Assembly (NCBI GenBank): GCA_964035575.1
Contig: OZ037907.1
Coordinates: 868,001-932,000, forward strand
DNA: 64,000 nucleotides
Source of the DNA: Rhynchopus sp. YZ270_cl-10
Taxonomy: Eukaryota > Euglenozoa > Diplonemea > Diplonemida > Diplonemidae
Direction of reading: 5' to 3'
Shown piece after piece: positions 32,784-43,475 of the stretch (position 1 is its first letter; the number at the start of each line of letters is the position of its first letter). The position numbers and the translations under genes were made by a program. Below the pieces are notes generated by a model. The model was not told the DNA's origin and searched no databases. It saw nothing but the letters and a program-made list of their open reading frames with translations.

Positions 32784-34980
32784 ATGCAGTTTTATGAGCG
32801 GGTGTTGATGCGTGTGAACGGTGCGCTGGCGGCGCATTTCAGCAAAGTGTTGCCAGAGACACATAAGCAGCAGATGCTTGGTTTCGTGTACTCCATGAAG
32901 TACGAGTACCAGCAACGCTTCGACAACATGGAGGTAGTAGGCCGCGAGCTGGACGGCAAGGTCGAAGCTGTGCTCACACCGACAGGGCACATCAAGCGCA
33001 TCAGAATAAATCCACTTCTCGTGAACATGCCGGAACACCACAGACAGCAGCTCATTACCTCTGCTGTGGCGAAGGCAAAGCGTAAGGGGAAAGTACTTAT
33101 GCAACAGGCAGAACAACAGGTATTTTAATAAAATTTAAGGACCAAGGGGACACAGAGAGGATTATGTTTTATATCAATCTCAAACTTTTTAGGTACCGAA
33201 AGCACTGTCTTGAAGTTTTTTTTTTTTTTTTTGCGTTCGTCTAACGTTTTTTTCATCTTTTGTTCTTAAAAGAAACACTGCGAGGTATTGAAGATCTATT
33301 ACCAACAAAGGCGTGAGTCATGTCTCACGCCTTGCTCACTTCAGCACTCCCAACACATCACCACACAACCAGGTGTACGGCCACTTCCTCCGCGACCTGA
33401 AGCCCTGGCTGCACGGGATCCGAGACAACCCAGAGTTCTTCACGATCCCCGAGGACGCTGTGGAGACCAAGGAGGGCATCATCGCACCCTCATGGCTCAC
33501 CCCCGACCACATCCACCGTACAATCCCTTTTGCAAGTTGGGAGACACGAAGTTCGACACAGGAGGCTATGGACAAAAAGGAAGAGGACTGGCTGAACACA
33601 CGCGAAGGATGGGCCTGGGGGAGCGGGGTCACTGGACGGCGTTATGTGGGGAGTCTGCCGCAGAACCGTGTGGAGGGGGCGCCTGGGCGCATCATGAAGG
33701 AGGACCACCGGGACCAGAACGTGGCGTACACACGTGGACGTCGTGACGAGCTGGATGAGTTTGTCAAGAACAAAACACTTCTTGATATGTGGACGGAGAG
33801 CCCGTCTACTGCTGTGCCTAAGGCGGCCGGCTATGATCGGGCCCTTGCGAGCATTGTGAACAAAGACATCGAGCTTCGTGCAGCGCGCGTTGACTGGACC
33901 GTGACACGAGCTGATGACCGTGCTAAGGCAAGACGTGACGCGCAAGATGCAGGACTCGAACCGCACTACCAAAACACAGCAGGATACGACCTCAAAAAGC
34001 ATTGGCACGTCCAAAGGAGGCAGCAGGGCCCAGCAGAGTTCTACGACTATGATACGGTAAAACCAGGTTCCACCGAGCAGCGTCCTGTACAGTATGTCAA
34101 AATAGGGTAGTGTGGTTCAGTTGGGTCATTTGTGGTCCGTAGTTCGTATTCTGTGGATAGCTGTCCACAGTATCAAATTTTCAAGAAAATAAATTGAATA
34201 AGAGCACCTAACCGGCAATGTTGATACCACAGAACAAAAATTTCTATTATCTTAGCCATTTTTTATAAGATGACTAAGTACGAGGCTTAGGTTCATCTTA
34301 TAAACTTTTCGTTTATTTTTTTTTGGGTAACATTTGAGTCCATAACCCTCGGTGGGAGATAATGTCGATATAACAACACCAATGACAAAACAGGACAAGC
34401 GGATTGCTGCACGGCGGATGGAACGCGACGAACCGTCACTCGAAGGAACAGTGGGAGAGGTGGGCCGTTGCCAGAGACGTCACGTATGTTGCTTCTTTTC
34501 ATCGTTTTTTTTTTTTTTTTTTTTTTTTTTGGGAGAAACCATTCTACGAGAGGCTCAGCTCTTACCACGTCTTCTTCTCTTTACGATGTATGTATGCACT
34601 GTGAGGCGTATTCATCTTACAACATTTCTTATTCAGATTTATAATATTATCATCCGAATTTTTCCAACATTATCACTCTCTTCCCATCTCTTTTGAATAT
34701 CTGGAGATTGCAACAGCTGGCAACTACATTATTGCAACAATTTATCAAGAGAAAATATAGTGGAGTACACTCTAGGCATAGTGTGCACACGAGTCGTATT
34801 ATCGTAATTAGACTAGGGTGGCTACACTAATACAACCAAGTTTTCAAAAAAACCATATTTACACATCACAGGAGATCACCCGTTGGGCAGAGAGGTTCGT
34901 TGGAAGGAAGCTTTGCAGTCAAGGAGACGTGGCAGTCGAAGTACTCACGCTACCCGGATGCGAAGGCAAACTTTGCGTAG
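32784..34980 (+). CDS. YbaB/EbfC-domain protein with long C-terminal extension (4 exons)
   Basis: Proposed exons are 32784-33119, 33373-34106, 34394-34483 and 34872-34980, joining in frame to 422 aa and ending at TAG. Introns start GTATTT, GTAGTG and GTATGT and end in AG. Residues about 1-112 form a YbaB/EbfC-like domain (GHIKRIRINPLLVNMPEH, then AVAKAKRKGKVLMQQAEQQ), known in bacteria and organelles as a nucleoid-associated DNA binder. The extension is rich in Trp, Arg and Asp (PSWLTPDHIHRTIPFASWE; SKEQWERWAVARDV; KETWQSKYSRYPDA) and unrecognised. Exon 2 has no ATG near its start, which argues that it belongs to the YbaB exon. A mitochondrial role is plausible but no clear targeting peptide is seen. 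Exons 3 and 4 are less sure than 1 and 2. Confidence 0.68.
33310..33331. repeat. Intron hairpin
   Basis: A perfect 8-bp stem GGCGTGAG/CTCACGCC with a 6-base loop, 41 bases before the intron 1 acceptor of the YbaB-domain gene. Confidence 0.7.
34262..34304 (+). repeat. R5 hairpin repeat inside intron 2
   Basis: TTTATAAGATGA (34262-34273) pairs with TCATCTTATAAA (34293-34304), and CTAAG/CTTAG pairs inside, with loop TACGAGG. The same loop-side sequence occurs at 35097-35119 with a different but still complementary stem. Confidence 0.75.
34701..34853 (+). repeat. R1 and R2 copies inside intron 3
   Basis: R1 at 34701-34750 (TGGAGATTGCAACAGCTGGC, then AACTACATTATTGCAACAAT). The 3' half of R2 is at 34815-34853 (CTACACTAATACAACCAAG, TTTTCAAAAA). 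Both lie within intron 3 of the YbaB-domain gene, in gene orientation. Confidence 0.65.
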
Positions 34981-35090
34981 TCTTTTCTATTTTACTTTTT
35001 TACTTTGGTGACGTACTCTTCAAGAGAACACCAAACGGGACTGGGGAGGGGGGTGGTAGCTGTACTAAGAAGGGAAACCGGAAATACCCA

Positions 35091-35129
35091 AAGGTGAGGA
35101 TGAAACTTAGGTTCATCCTTCATAACCTT
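35091..35129 (+). repeat. R5 hairpin repeat upstream of signal peptide peptidase
   Basis: AGGATGAA (35097-35104) and TTCATCCT (35112-35119) flank ACTTAGG. AAGGT/ACCTT add an outer stem. It lies between the two genes, about 110 bases before the peptidase acceptor at 35241. Confidence 0.7.
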
Positions 35130-35269
35130 TCTTTTTTCCAACACATAGGGTACCGTCTACGGACAGAAAGAAAAAAGGGAGTCTTTTTTACATTTTCCAT
35201 CTCTCCACAACACTCCTTAACTATCTACTCTATGCCCCTAGACTCGGGAAGACCACAGAACAAAACACC

Positions 35270-36746
35270 ATGGAGCAGGCACTGGAACAGATCCAGGCGA
35301 AGTTCAGCAATGTCACAAGCGAGATCGTCGAGAAGCTGCAGGGAGTGACGCAGGAGGACCTGGTCACCCTCAGCAAGCGTGAGGAGATCCCTTCTGAGGT
35401 ATAAATCTATCCCAACTCAAAAAAAAAATAATATATTTTTTGAAAATTCATTCAGCCCTTTTCAGGCCAACTCTGTACAGAACCCATTCTCTGCAGATTA
35501 TTGTCAATACTACAAAAAAATCCACCCTCCAAAGTATTTTTTTATTTTTTTGGGGATTTTTTTTTTGCGTTACAAAACCTGATGTTGTGCGACAACTCCC
35601 TTTCTTATACAAATACTCCAATACGCACCCCATATATTATTTTTGGTACACATTTTTTTTGCATTTTTTCAAACCCTACAGATTGTTATTGTGTCTATTG
35701 CGGTTGGATGCATTGTAATGGGGTCTTCTTGGTCTGTGACTCCTGCACAGAGGAAACGCGCTAAACACGAGAAGATCACCAAAGAAGACGAGGACGAGGA
35801 GAAGGACGACGTGACCGTGAGCGCGTCGGAGGCAGCGATGTTCCCTATCATGGGGTCCATTGTGCTGCTGTCGCTGTATGTGTGCTACAAGCTGTTCCCG
35901 AAGGATGTCTTCAACCAGGTGCTTTCGGTGTACTTTTTGGTGATGGCTACGTACGCTGTGGCCGCATTCCTTCACCCGATTCTGCGTATGGGTATTCCCA
36001 CTGGGCTTATTGCTATTGCGCTCTCTGGGGGATGGTGGACCACACAGCACTTTGCCATCAACAACGCGATCGCCACCGCTCTGTGCGTGACATCCATGTG
36101 GAAGGCAAAAATCGGCAGTTTCACAACCTCCTGGATCCTACTCTGGGGGCTCTTCATCTACGATATCTGGTGGGTCTTCGGCACCGAAGTCATGGTCTCC
36201 GTCGCAAAGAACATCGAAGCTCCAGTTCTCATGAAAGTCCCCAAAAGCTTTGATGCAGAATTTATTCCAAAGAATATGGTAATGCTTGGCCTTGGGGATA
36301 TTGTGATTCCAGGGTTTTTCATCGCAACATGCTTGAGATTTGATTATTGGAGGGCAGGGGAAATCGCGGATAAGACGAAGAAGGCAGCGACGGTGACGTA
36401 CAAATACTTTTTGTCCGCGATGACGTTTTACTTCCTGGGGTTGGTCAACACCATTGTTGTGATGTTGTTGTTCCAGCACGCCCAGCCTGCGCTTTTGTAC
36501 CTTGTACCGTGGATCACCATCGGGACCTTCCTGGTTGCGTTGCTGACGGGAGAGTTGTTTGTGTTCTTCGGATACGACGAAGAAGCGCTTGTCTCCACAG
36601 AAAAGAAGGAGGCCCGCGAGGCAGAGAAGAAGGAGGAGGAGGCTGCAGAGGCGAATCTGTCGTACTTCCAAGTGATCTACAACATTGTCATCGTCGAGCT
36701 CTTCTTCGTTACCCCCTACACAGGGAAGAAGACCAAGACTGAATAA
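35270..36746 (+). CDS. Signal peptide peptidase (presenilin-type aspartyl protease)
   Basis: Exon 1 is 35270-35398 (43 codons, phase 0) and exon 2 is 35682-36746, giving 397 aa. The intron 35399-35681 runs GTATAA to CTACAG. An acceptor CCCCTAG lies 28 bases before the ATG. The protein has about eight or nine membrane spans and all three signatures of the GxGD family: the catalytic Asp in LLWGLFIYDIWWVFG, the second in MVMLGLGDIVIPGFF, and QPAL near the C-terminus (HAQPALLYLVP). Signal peptide peptidase cleaves leftover signal peptides and other type II membrane segments in the ER membrane. An acidic loop (about 60-80, KEDEDEEKDDV) follows the first span. The tail ends KKTKTE, compatible with ER retention. 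Length is normal for the family. Confidence 0.95.
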
Positions 36747-36820
36747 AAAAAGAATGGAGTTTTAACAGCAAAAAATGGTGCTTATACTATGTTACAAGTT
36801 TTTTGTTTTTGTTTTGGATT

Positions 36821-36946
36821 TGAAAACTGGCGACTTTTTGTTGTCTATAATTATCCAAAACAAAAATTTTTGTTTTGGAATCGTGAAAAAGGTAGTAGAG
36901 CTCATCCTCGGGTGTCTACACTAATGTAACCAAGTTTTCAAAAAAG
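36821..36946 (+). repeat. R4 and R2 dispersed repeats
   Basis: R4 at about 36821-36860 (GAAAACTGGCGAC, TTTTTGTTGTCTATA) matches 31985-32015. R2 at 36893-36946 matches 20222-20275, identical over the first 29 bases. Confidence 0.7.
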
Positions 36947-37518
36947 GAATAATATGTGTAAGCATCCTAGCCCGTTCGGGGGTGATAAAGAGAATACGTA
37001 ACCCACCTCTTCTTGGTGGATGATGTGTCAATACAAGAAAAAGATTAAAAAAAAAAAAATGCTAAAAATGGGAAGAAAAAAACCATCCCATAAAATTCCT
37101 CGTCTTGAATATTCCCCTCGCCTGCTTTTTCAGCGACAAAATTCTCTCACCCTGAAAGGTTTCGAGTTTGGGGAGTGGGGGATGGTGTGTGTGTGTGTGT
37201 ATACCGGGTGTTGTCGGTAGAGGTTTCTAGCAAAACAAAACAAAAAATTATACAAAAAAAAAACGGAAAAATAACTCTCTCACAAACTCCTTTTTACCCC
37301 CTCCCGAGTCAAGCTTATTAATCAAAAACCTTCATTCTTGCAACGATCATCCAACCCACCCCTTCTCAGAAGGATGGGCCCGACGTTTTCCCCTCCTTCC
37401 TGAGGCATCATCCTTTTTGATCAAATTCTATTTTGCGAATCTTCTCTCTCTCTCTATCCCCCATCCCTTCTCCAGAGCCGTCTTTTGTTGTCCGGCAGAA
37501 GCCGTTCTTCTATTCAAG
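36947..37518. other. Intergenic region and 5' leader
   Basis: A-rich DNA with a short GT run (37185-37200). CT-rich tracts end in CCAG (37475) and GGCAG (37498), alternative acceptors for the next gene. No gene is seen. Confidence 0.55.
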
Positions 37519-38847
37519 ATGCAGGCAATGTCGCGCACCCTCGTTGACGAGCAGGACATCCTTCGGAGGATGCTGCCTGCTACCACACCGCACCCAAGCA
37601 TCCGACCGTGGTGTACACACCAGATGGTCTGCGTAGCGTTTGTGAAGAAGGTGAACAGTAAGAGGCAGAAAGAGGGCCGTGTCGCTTGTATCACCCCAAC
37701 AACGTTCTTCCTGGTTCACGAGGTTGGTGAGGTGCGGCGTTTTATAAAAATGGCGCAGATCGAAAGCGCGTTCCTCTCCACAGTCCCGCAGGGTCCACAG
37801 CTTCTCCTAAAATGCTCACCACCTGAGCATGATGTGCTCCTCATCTTTGCAAAAGATTCTCGGAATGATCCGAAAGAGAATCCTCGTGTTTTTATTGAAA
37901 AGTTGAAAGCAATTAAATCGTTGAGAGGGGAGTTCTTCACGATAGACAATGTGAATGGGGATCTAACGCAGAGGGCGAATTTGAAGAAGCATAGTGGATA
38001 CGTGGTTCCGAAGCTGAGAATGGATAAGTGTGTGAATTATTGGCAGTCCGGGAAGTTAACTCGGATACATGATCCGCAAGGGGATGACGATTGGTGGGAG
38101 GTACAGCAGATGGGGAAGAATGCGGGAACAATGGGAAATGCAACCACACGACCTGTTTCCGCATCACCACAACAACAACAACAACAACACCAACAACACC
38201 AACCCACCTTCAACCAAATGAACGCACCCCACCACAACGACTCTCGCTCACCTGCTGGCTACCCTTCTCCAAACAATGGAGGTTATACATCTCCTGCGAT
38301 GAACAGCAACTATGCTTCCCCAGGGGGAGGTGGAGGAGGAGGTGGAGGTGGAGGTGGAGGTAATGCCTACCCCTCCCCCCAGGTCTACACCCAATCCTCC
38401 GCCCCACCAAACCTCAATGCCTATTCTACGTCGCCTCATCCGTCGGTTCCTGCTCCCCGAAGTGCACCGCAAAGACAGTACGAAGGTAACATAGACGCAC
38501 TCTTCGTCAACGATGCAGGGAGGGGTGGTGGGCAGCCACAGCAGCGTACCATGCAGAGTGCGAGGGGGGGTGTTGCAAGCCCAGCGGGGATGAGTCCTGC
38601 AGCGATGAGGACGATGCAGCATCCATCTGGGACATCATCTGTCAGCGCGTTTGACGATGCGGGTGAAATAGGTGGGGCAAGTGGCATCTCCCCAAACGGT
38701 GTGCGCTACTTCGGGACAAACGACACAGCGCAAATGGACTATGAACGTTGGGAGAGGCGGAAGGCGGCGGCGGATTACTACGGTGGCCCACGCCCAGAAG
38801 ATTTGGGAGAAATCGCCGCTCTCCGATCGACAAGAAAGGAAGAGTGA
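37519..38847 (+). CDS. PH-like family protein (PPEHD type)
   Basis: 442 aa from the ATG at 37519, 21 bases after GGCAG. Residues about 30-145 form the PH-like domain: EGRVACITPTTFFLVHEVGE, then VRRFIKMAQIESAFL, then PQLLLKCSPPEHDVLLIFAK. The same pattern with PPEHDILL occurs in the protein at 55046. The rest is low complexity: a Gln/His run (about 215-235), Asn/Pro/Ser-rich repeats, a 14-Gly run broken by one Asn (about 275-290) and Pro/Gln/Arg-rich segments. No enzymatic motif. A scaffold or lipid-binding role is a guess from the fold. Confidence 0.88.
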   Translation: MQAMSRTLVDEQDILRRMLPATTPHPSIRPWCTHQMVCVAFVKKVNSKRQKEGRVACITPTTFFLVHEVGEVRRFIKMAQIESAFLSTVPQGPQLLLKCSPPEHDVLLIFAKDSRNDPKENPRVFIEKLKAIKSLRGEFFTIDNVNGDLTQRANLKKHSGYVVPKLRMDKCVNYWQSGKLTRIHDPQGDDDWWEVQQMGKNAGTMGNATTRPVSASPQQQQQQHQQHQPTFNQMNAPHHNDSRSPAGYPSPNNGGYTSPAMNSNYASPGGGGGGGGGGGGGNAYPSPQVYTQSSAPPNLNAYSTSPHPSVPAPRSAPQRQYEGNIDALFVNDAGRGGGQPQQRTMQSARGGVASPAGMSPAAMRTMQHPSGTSSVSAFDDAGEIGGASGISPNGVRYFGTNDTAQMDYERWERRKAAADYYGGPRPEDLGEIAALRSTRKEE

Positions 38848-39591
38848 AGAAAAGGGGGTTTTTTGTTTATTTTTGTTGTATTTCTCAGTTTTTGTTTGGG
38901 GGTGTTTTTTTTGGGTATTTTGTGGGTGTATTGGCCGGTCAAAAATATCGAAATTACCTTTTTTTCGATGTCTCATCAGGAGGGGGGTGGTGGTGGAGGG
39001 GGGGATTTGTGTGTATCTGAAAAATAAATAAATCAGGTTATCTCCAAAGGGGTCATCTTGGCCTATTTGGTATGTATTGCACATCTGTATCGGTATATAG
39101 GTTGTCACGCACACATACAGCCCCGCTTTGCTTTTCTTTGAGTCTGGAAGGACTTCAAACAGATTCCCCCTCACCCTTTGCCCCCTTTTGGATAGTGCCT
39201 CAGCACTGCGAGGCTTTGATTCATCTTACTCCAATCTTACCCTTAGAGTAGCATGAAAACGATCATAGTTAACCTAGCTCATTGGACCTTACTCCACGCA
39301 GATGGTGGCATCACACTCATTTTCTTATGCTTGAATGAATCGGGTATAGAGGCAGGTTTTTTTTTTTTGGTGTTTTCCTTTTTTTGCTATGTGCTCTTTT
39401 AAGGATTCTGTGAAGAATAATTGTAGCTGTTTAGTGATAGGTAATCTATAATTATACAAAGCTTTTTGCGTCGTATTGTTTGTATTGTTATACAAACAAC
39501 AACAACAACAGCAAAAGTGGAGATTGTACAACTGTGTCAACACAAACAACCGAGACAACTACACTACTCCAACAAATTTATCAAAAAAAAA
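38848..39591. other. Intergenic region with R5, R6 and R1 copies
   Basis: R5-like at 39201-39230 (GAGGCTTTGATTCATCTTA), R6 at 39402-39462 and R1 at 39517-39590 (GTGGAGATTGTACAACTGTG, then ACTACACTACTCCAACAAAT). R1 abuts the foldback element. No gene is seen. Confidence 0.6.
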
Positions 39592-41775
39592 AGAGAAAAG
39601 TTCGATTTCGGCCTCGAAAATTACCGTGACACCGATTTGTCACGGAATTTTGTCACGGAATTTTTTTGAAAGATTCGATTTCGTGACAAAAAAAAATCGA
39701 TTTCGTGACAAACCAATTTTTTCATTGACACACAAAATTCGATTTCGTGACAAACCGATTTTTTCATTGACAAAAAAAAATTCGATTTCGTGACAAATCC
39801 AAAAATTCAGTGACAAAAAAATGTCAATGAAAAAATGGATTTTGTCAAGGAAACCGAACTTTTTGTCACGGAAAAAGTCGTGACAGGGCACTGGGTACTG
39901 GGTACACTGGATACAAGGATAAAAGTCGTGAAAGAGCAACCACAGCTCCACATGACAAACACAAAAGTGTCCAGTCACGTGGGGCATTCATGCACTGAGG
40001 AGATAATGATCCAACAATTTACAAGAAAGATTACTTAACCTACTGCTGGAAATTGCCAGGTCGTAGTAACACACAAAGTGTGCCTCCGTTCGGGAAGACC
40101 GGATATTCTGGAGACCAAAAAGGCCTCAAGAATATCTTCCGGTAGTCAAGGTATAACCGAATGAACGGCCCAAGACCCCCGTGGAGAAGTTAAATGTGTA
40201 ATGCTATCAGGTAGAAACTGCGAACACTGTCTTACCCTCCTCAATGCATGGTGGAAGATGTCTTTGACAACAAATATCCTGTACCCAGGTACCAGGTTCC
40301 CAGACCCACGTAGTACCACGTCGCAGTACTACGCAAAATTTACCACCAGACCCTGTCTTCGTGCACCTTAAGTACAACGCCGCAGACAGGCCAAACATGC
40401 GTTGGACTCAGAGGAATGCCTGCTGTGCAGTGTATCAAACATGAGAACCAACTCCCAGCAACAAGGGGCGCCTTTTGGCGGGCGTTGTTGAGGGTGTTTG
40501 GGGTGCAAAGTTTTCCACAATTTTGATGCGCGGGTACAGAAGTGTTATCTTGTTCTTTCATCTCTAGGAATGTAAATGTCAATCGCGTTTAACTACCACT
40601 AGGGCTTGTTCAGTGAACCCACGAGGGGTCGAAGGGGGTTGGTTATCCCATATCTATCAAAGGTTGTGTCGACCAGGCGAATCCACTATGTTACGCTGTA
40701 TGATGATAAATCCGAAGAAATAACAGTGCATAGCAACTGCAGGAAGTTTGTTAAAAAGAGTGCCTCACGCTACACAAACCACCACCCGCGATTGACTTAG
40801 ATGTTATAACAAAGAGAATTCAGAACAAAACAACACCCTGCCCCATACACACTAAATTGTCATGCTTCGAGAGCATGCCTGGGCCAAAATTACTATGACG
40901 AAAAGGCAACAAGACCACCCACAAGGAGTGTGAAATGTGCACTGGTTTTCTGGGGGAACAAACAATATTTTCTTGTGTCTAGTCCTCCGTAAGCAGAGGA
41001 CAGACTTTCCGGAAGGTTTCCAAAGTCGAATTTCTTGCACTAGCTATGCTCCCTGGTTAATGGCTATAGCAGTGACTGACAAAGTGTTCCCACCCCCCTT
41101 TCCACCACCATAATAACCGAACTCTGCTTATCAAACCACAATCTGAATCTGCTTCCGTCGCATGCGCTGGTGGATTCGATCTGTTTTGGTGTGTGTAATG
41201 GAATGTATGGGTGAGGGTTGGGGTATTAGGTATAGAAACGTGCGCACCCATTAATTTTTTACCGAATGAAAATGAAATCTGCAATGAGTGTCTGCTGCAT
41301 ATCATTTAGTGGGGCTGGCCTCTGGCCAGAGGCGTGCAAGCCTGACCGTGTTCGCGATATACTAAGTCTTGCATAATCATAAAGTTATCATACCTTGTGT
41401 CTTCAGTCTCTGCCCTTCGGTTTCTAGACAGCTCAAGAATGGCCTCTTTTGTGTTTGTCAAGTGGCTGTCTGGTCACTTTTCAGTGACTGGCGGGTTGGC
41501 TGTCACGACTTTTTCCTTGACAAATTCCATTTTTTTCAATGACATTTTTTTGTCAATGAAAAAATGGATTTGTCACGAAATCGAATTTTTTTTTGTCAAT
41601 GAAAAAAGTCATTTGTCACTAAATTGAATTTTGTGTGTCAATGAAAAAATCGGCTTGTCACGAAATCGATTTTTTTTTGTCACGAAATCGAATCTTTCAA
41701 AAAAATTCCGTGACAAAGTACCGTGACAAATCGGTGTCACGGGTATTTTCGAGGCCGAAATCGAACTTTTCTCTT
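39592..41775. mobile_element. 2.2-kb foldback element with ~290-bp terminal inverted repeats
   Basis: The left repeat 39592-39886 and right repeat 41500-41775 are inverted copies ending GAGAAAAGTTCGATTTCGGC. Each is built of TCGATTTCGTGACAAA and TTTTTTCATTGACA sub-repeats. The 1.6-kb interior has only short frames (for example 40606-40800, 64 codons) and no transposase, so it is non-autonomous. Long inverted repeats with internal sub-repeats fit foldback or Mutator-like elements. AACAAATTT occurs near both outer ends and could be a 9-base target duplication, but the left copy lies inside the R1 repeat, so this is uncertain. Confidence 0.85.
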
Positions 41776-42501
41776 AGAAACAAATTTCCCCCAGTTTTGA
41801 ATAGCCGGGGATAGTCCACACCGACGCCGTTTCCGGCTTTTGTATTTCAAGTCAAAATTTTTTTTAAAAAGGTGCTACCTATGACAGCAAGCGTCGATAG
41901 AGGGGATCTCCCCTCCCCCATACGTTCCGGTACAGGGGAAAGTGCGAGCGTTTTTCTAATCGTTGGTTAGACTTTATCGTCTTTTTGCCAACTTTGCCCC
42001 CCTTCTTTCCCCTTCTCCCTCCCAACAGTTTTTCTGTGTATTGCCAGCATTCCATCCAGATGAGTTGTGCTCCGTGATCTCTTCTGTTCAAAAAAAAAGA
42101 AAGGTCAAACCAGAGTTTTCCTCATTTGTATTATCTCTGCCACTCTGTAAGGGGGTATAGGGTTTATGCCGTTCGGTGTAGTGTTCCTAGTTTTTTTTTT
42201 TTTTTTTACCAAAAAAAATAAAATATGATAAAACTAAATGGGGTGGCTGAAGGGGGGGGTGATTCGCACTTCTTGCGTACTCCTTGCGTACTTCTGCGCA
42301 CTTTGTGCGCCCCCCCATTCAGCCGCACCACAAAATCCAACAATTTTCCCTTTTTTCTCTCTCTTTCTTTGGGTGATTAACAGGGTTGTGCCTTTTTTTT
42401 TGTCTTAGTCCCCTCATATCCCCCCTCCTTCCCCCTCTGTACGTCTTCGGAAAAAAAAATAAAAGAATTCCCGCACCCTTTTTGAAACTACAAAAATAGT
42501 A
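41776..42501. other. Intergenic region with a short R3 copy and a hairpin element
   Basis: R3 fragment at 41835-41872. At 42239-42329, GGTGGCTGAAGGGGGGG and CCCCCCCATTCAGCCGCACC are near-complementary and enclose repeats of TTGCGTACT/TGCGCAC. No gene is seen. Confidence 0.6.
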
Positions 42502-43456
42502 CAGTCCCGCCTCTAATTAGTGAATTTCTAATTTATAAATTCGACCAAATCTGAAAATATTTAATTAGCGACTTTATAAATTAGAACGTCACTGATTAAG
42601 ATTTTATAAATTAGCTTGTCCACCCAAATCCCAGTCTGAATCTCTACAAGACTATCTGCATCTTTCTCTCCGACCATCATGTCTGTCTCCACCACGGAAT
42701 GAACGGAAAAAATGAAAGAAATATGCCGAAGATGTGACCATCGTCGAGCAGGCTGTCCTCACCGCCCCGGAGATTGTCACCATCACAGACAACGCCATGG
42801 CGGATGACAGAGAAGTTGAAAGTGCCAGCCTCACCGTTCATCGGCGGACGCAGGCACTGATGACAGACCGCACGCTGATGTGATGGCGTGGTGGAATGAC
42901 GCTCACCCAGGACGCCATATTTCTGCTCCCACCATCTCCAAGTACAAAACCCACAAAAAGAGAGCGGTTCGTACTTCACCCAAGGCTCTTTTGAACCCCG
43001 AGGAGCTGAAGAGGTTTCTCAACCTTACGGGGATGACCCGCAAGTTCAACAGCCAACCGATTTGCGTCGCTTGCGAGGGGGATGGTGGTGAAGACGAGGC
43101 GGGACACGCCTCGGTGTAACCGACTCCTGGTGCCAGGTCTTTTCATCTCGTGGGCGAAATAGACCATGGAGGTGAACGGCATGCGCGTCCGCACAGCCAC
43201 CACCGACCGCACCGTTTTTTACCTCCGTGTATCACTGATTACACACCTCCTTTTCCACATATTCCTCCAACAGAACCCGCACAAACCCGTCGTCACTTGT
43301 GCAGGCAAAAAAATTTTTTTCGGCTCCGCCGGGGAAAATAAATTCAATAACTTAGTATTCCCCCCCGAAAAATAAATTAATTCACGACTTTATAAATTAG
43401 AACGTCACTAATTAGGATTTTATAAAATAAAACGCTATTAATAATAGGCGGGACTG
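42502..43456 (+). mobile_element. 955-bp TA-flanked DNA transposon, copy 2
   Basis: Same length and nearly identical to 11366-12320 but inverted, with TA at 42500-42501 and 43457-43458. The helix-turn-helix frame is here on the + strand (42880-43119) and translates to the same 79 residues as copy 1. No catalytic domain. Confidence 0.92.
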
Positions 43457-43475
43457 TATCTTTGATAGGTAAAAT

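Noticed and set aside
33313-34110. Stand-alone gene starting at 33313
   Set aside because: No ATG near the start of the coding-like part; splice phases link it to the upstream YbaB exon.
34536-34568. Possible extra exon (KPFYERLSSYH in one frame) in intron 3 of the YbaB-domain gene
   Set aside because: The best-looking frame does not match the phase left by exon 3, while exon 3 to 34872 joins cleanly.
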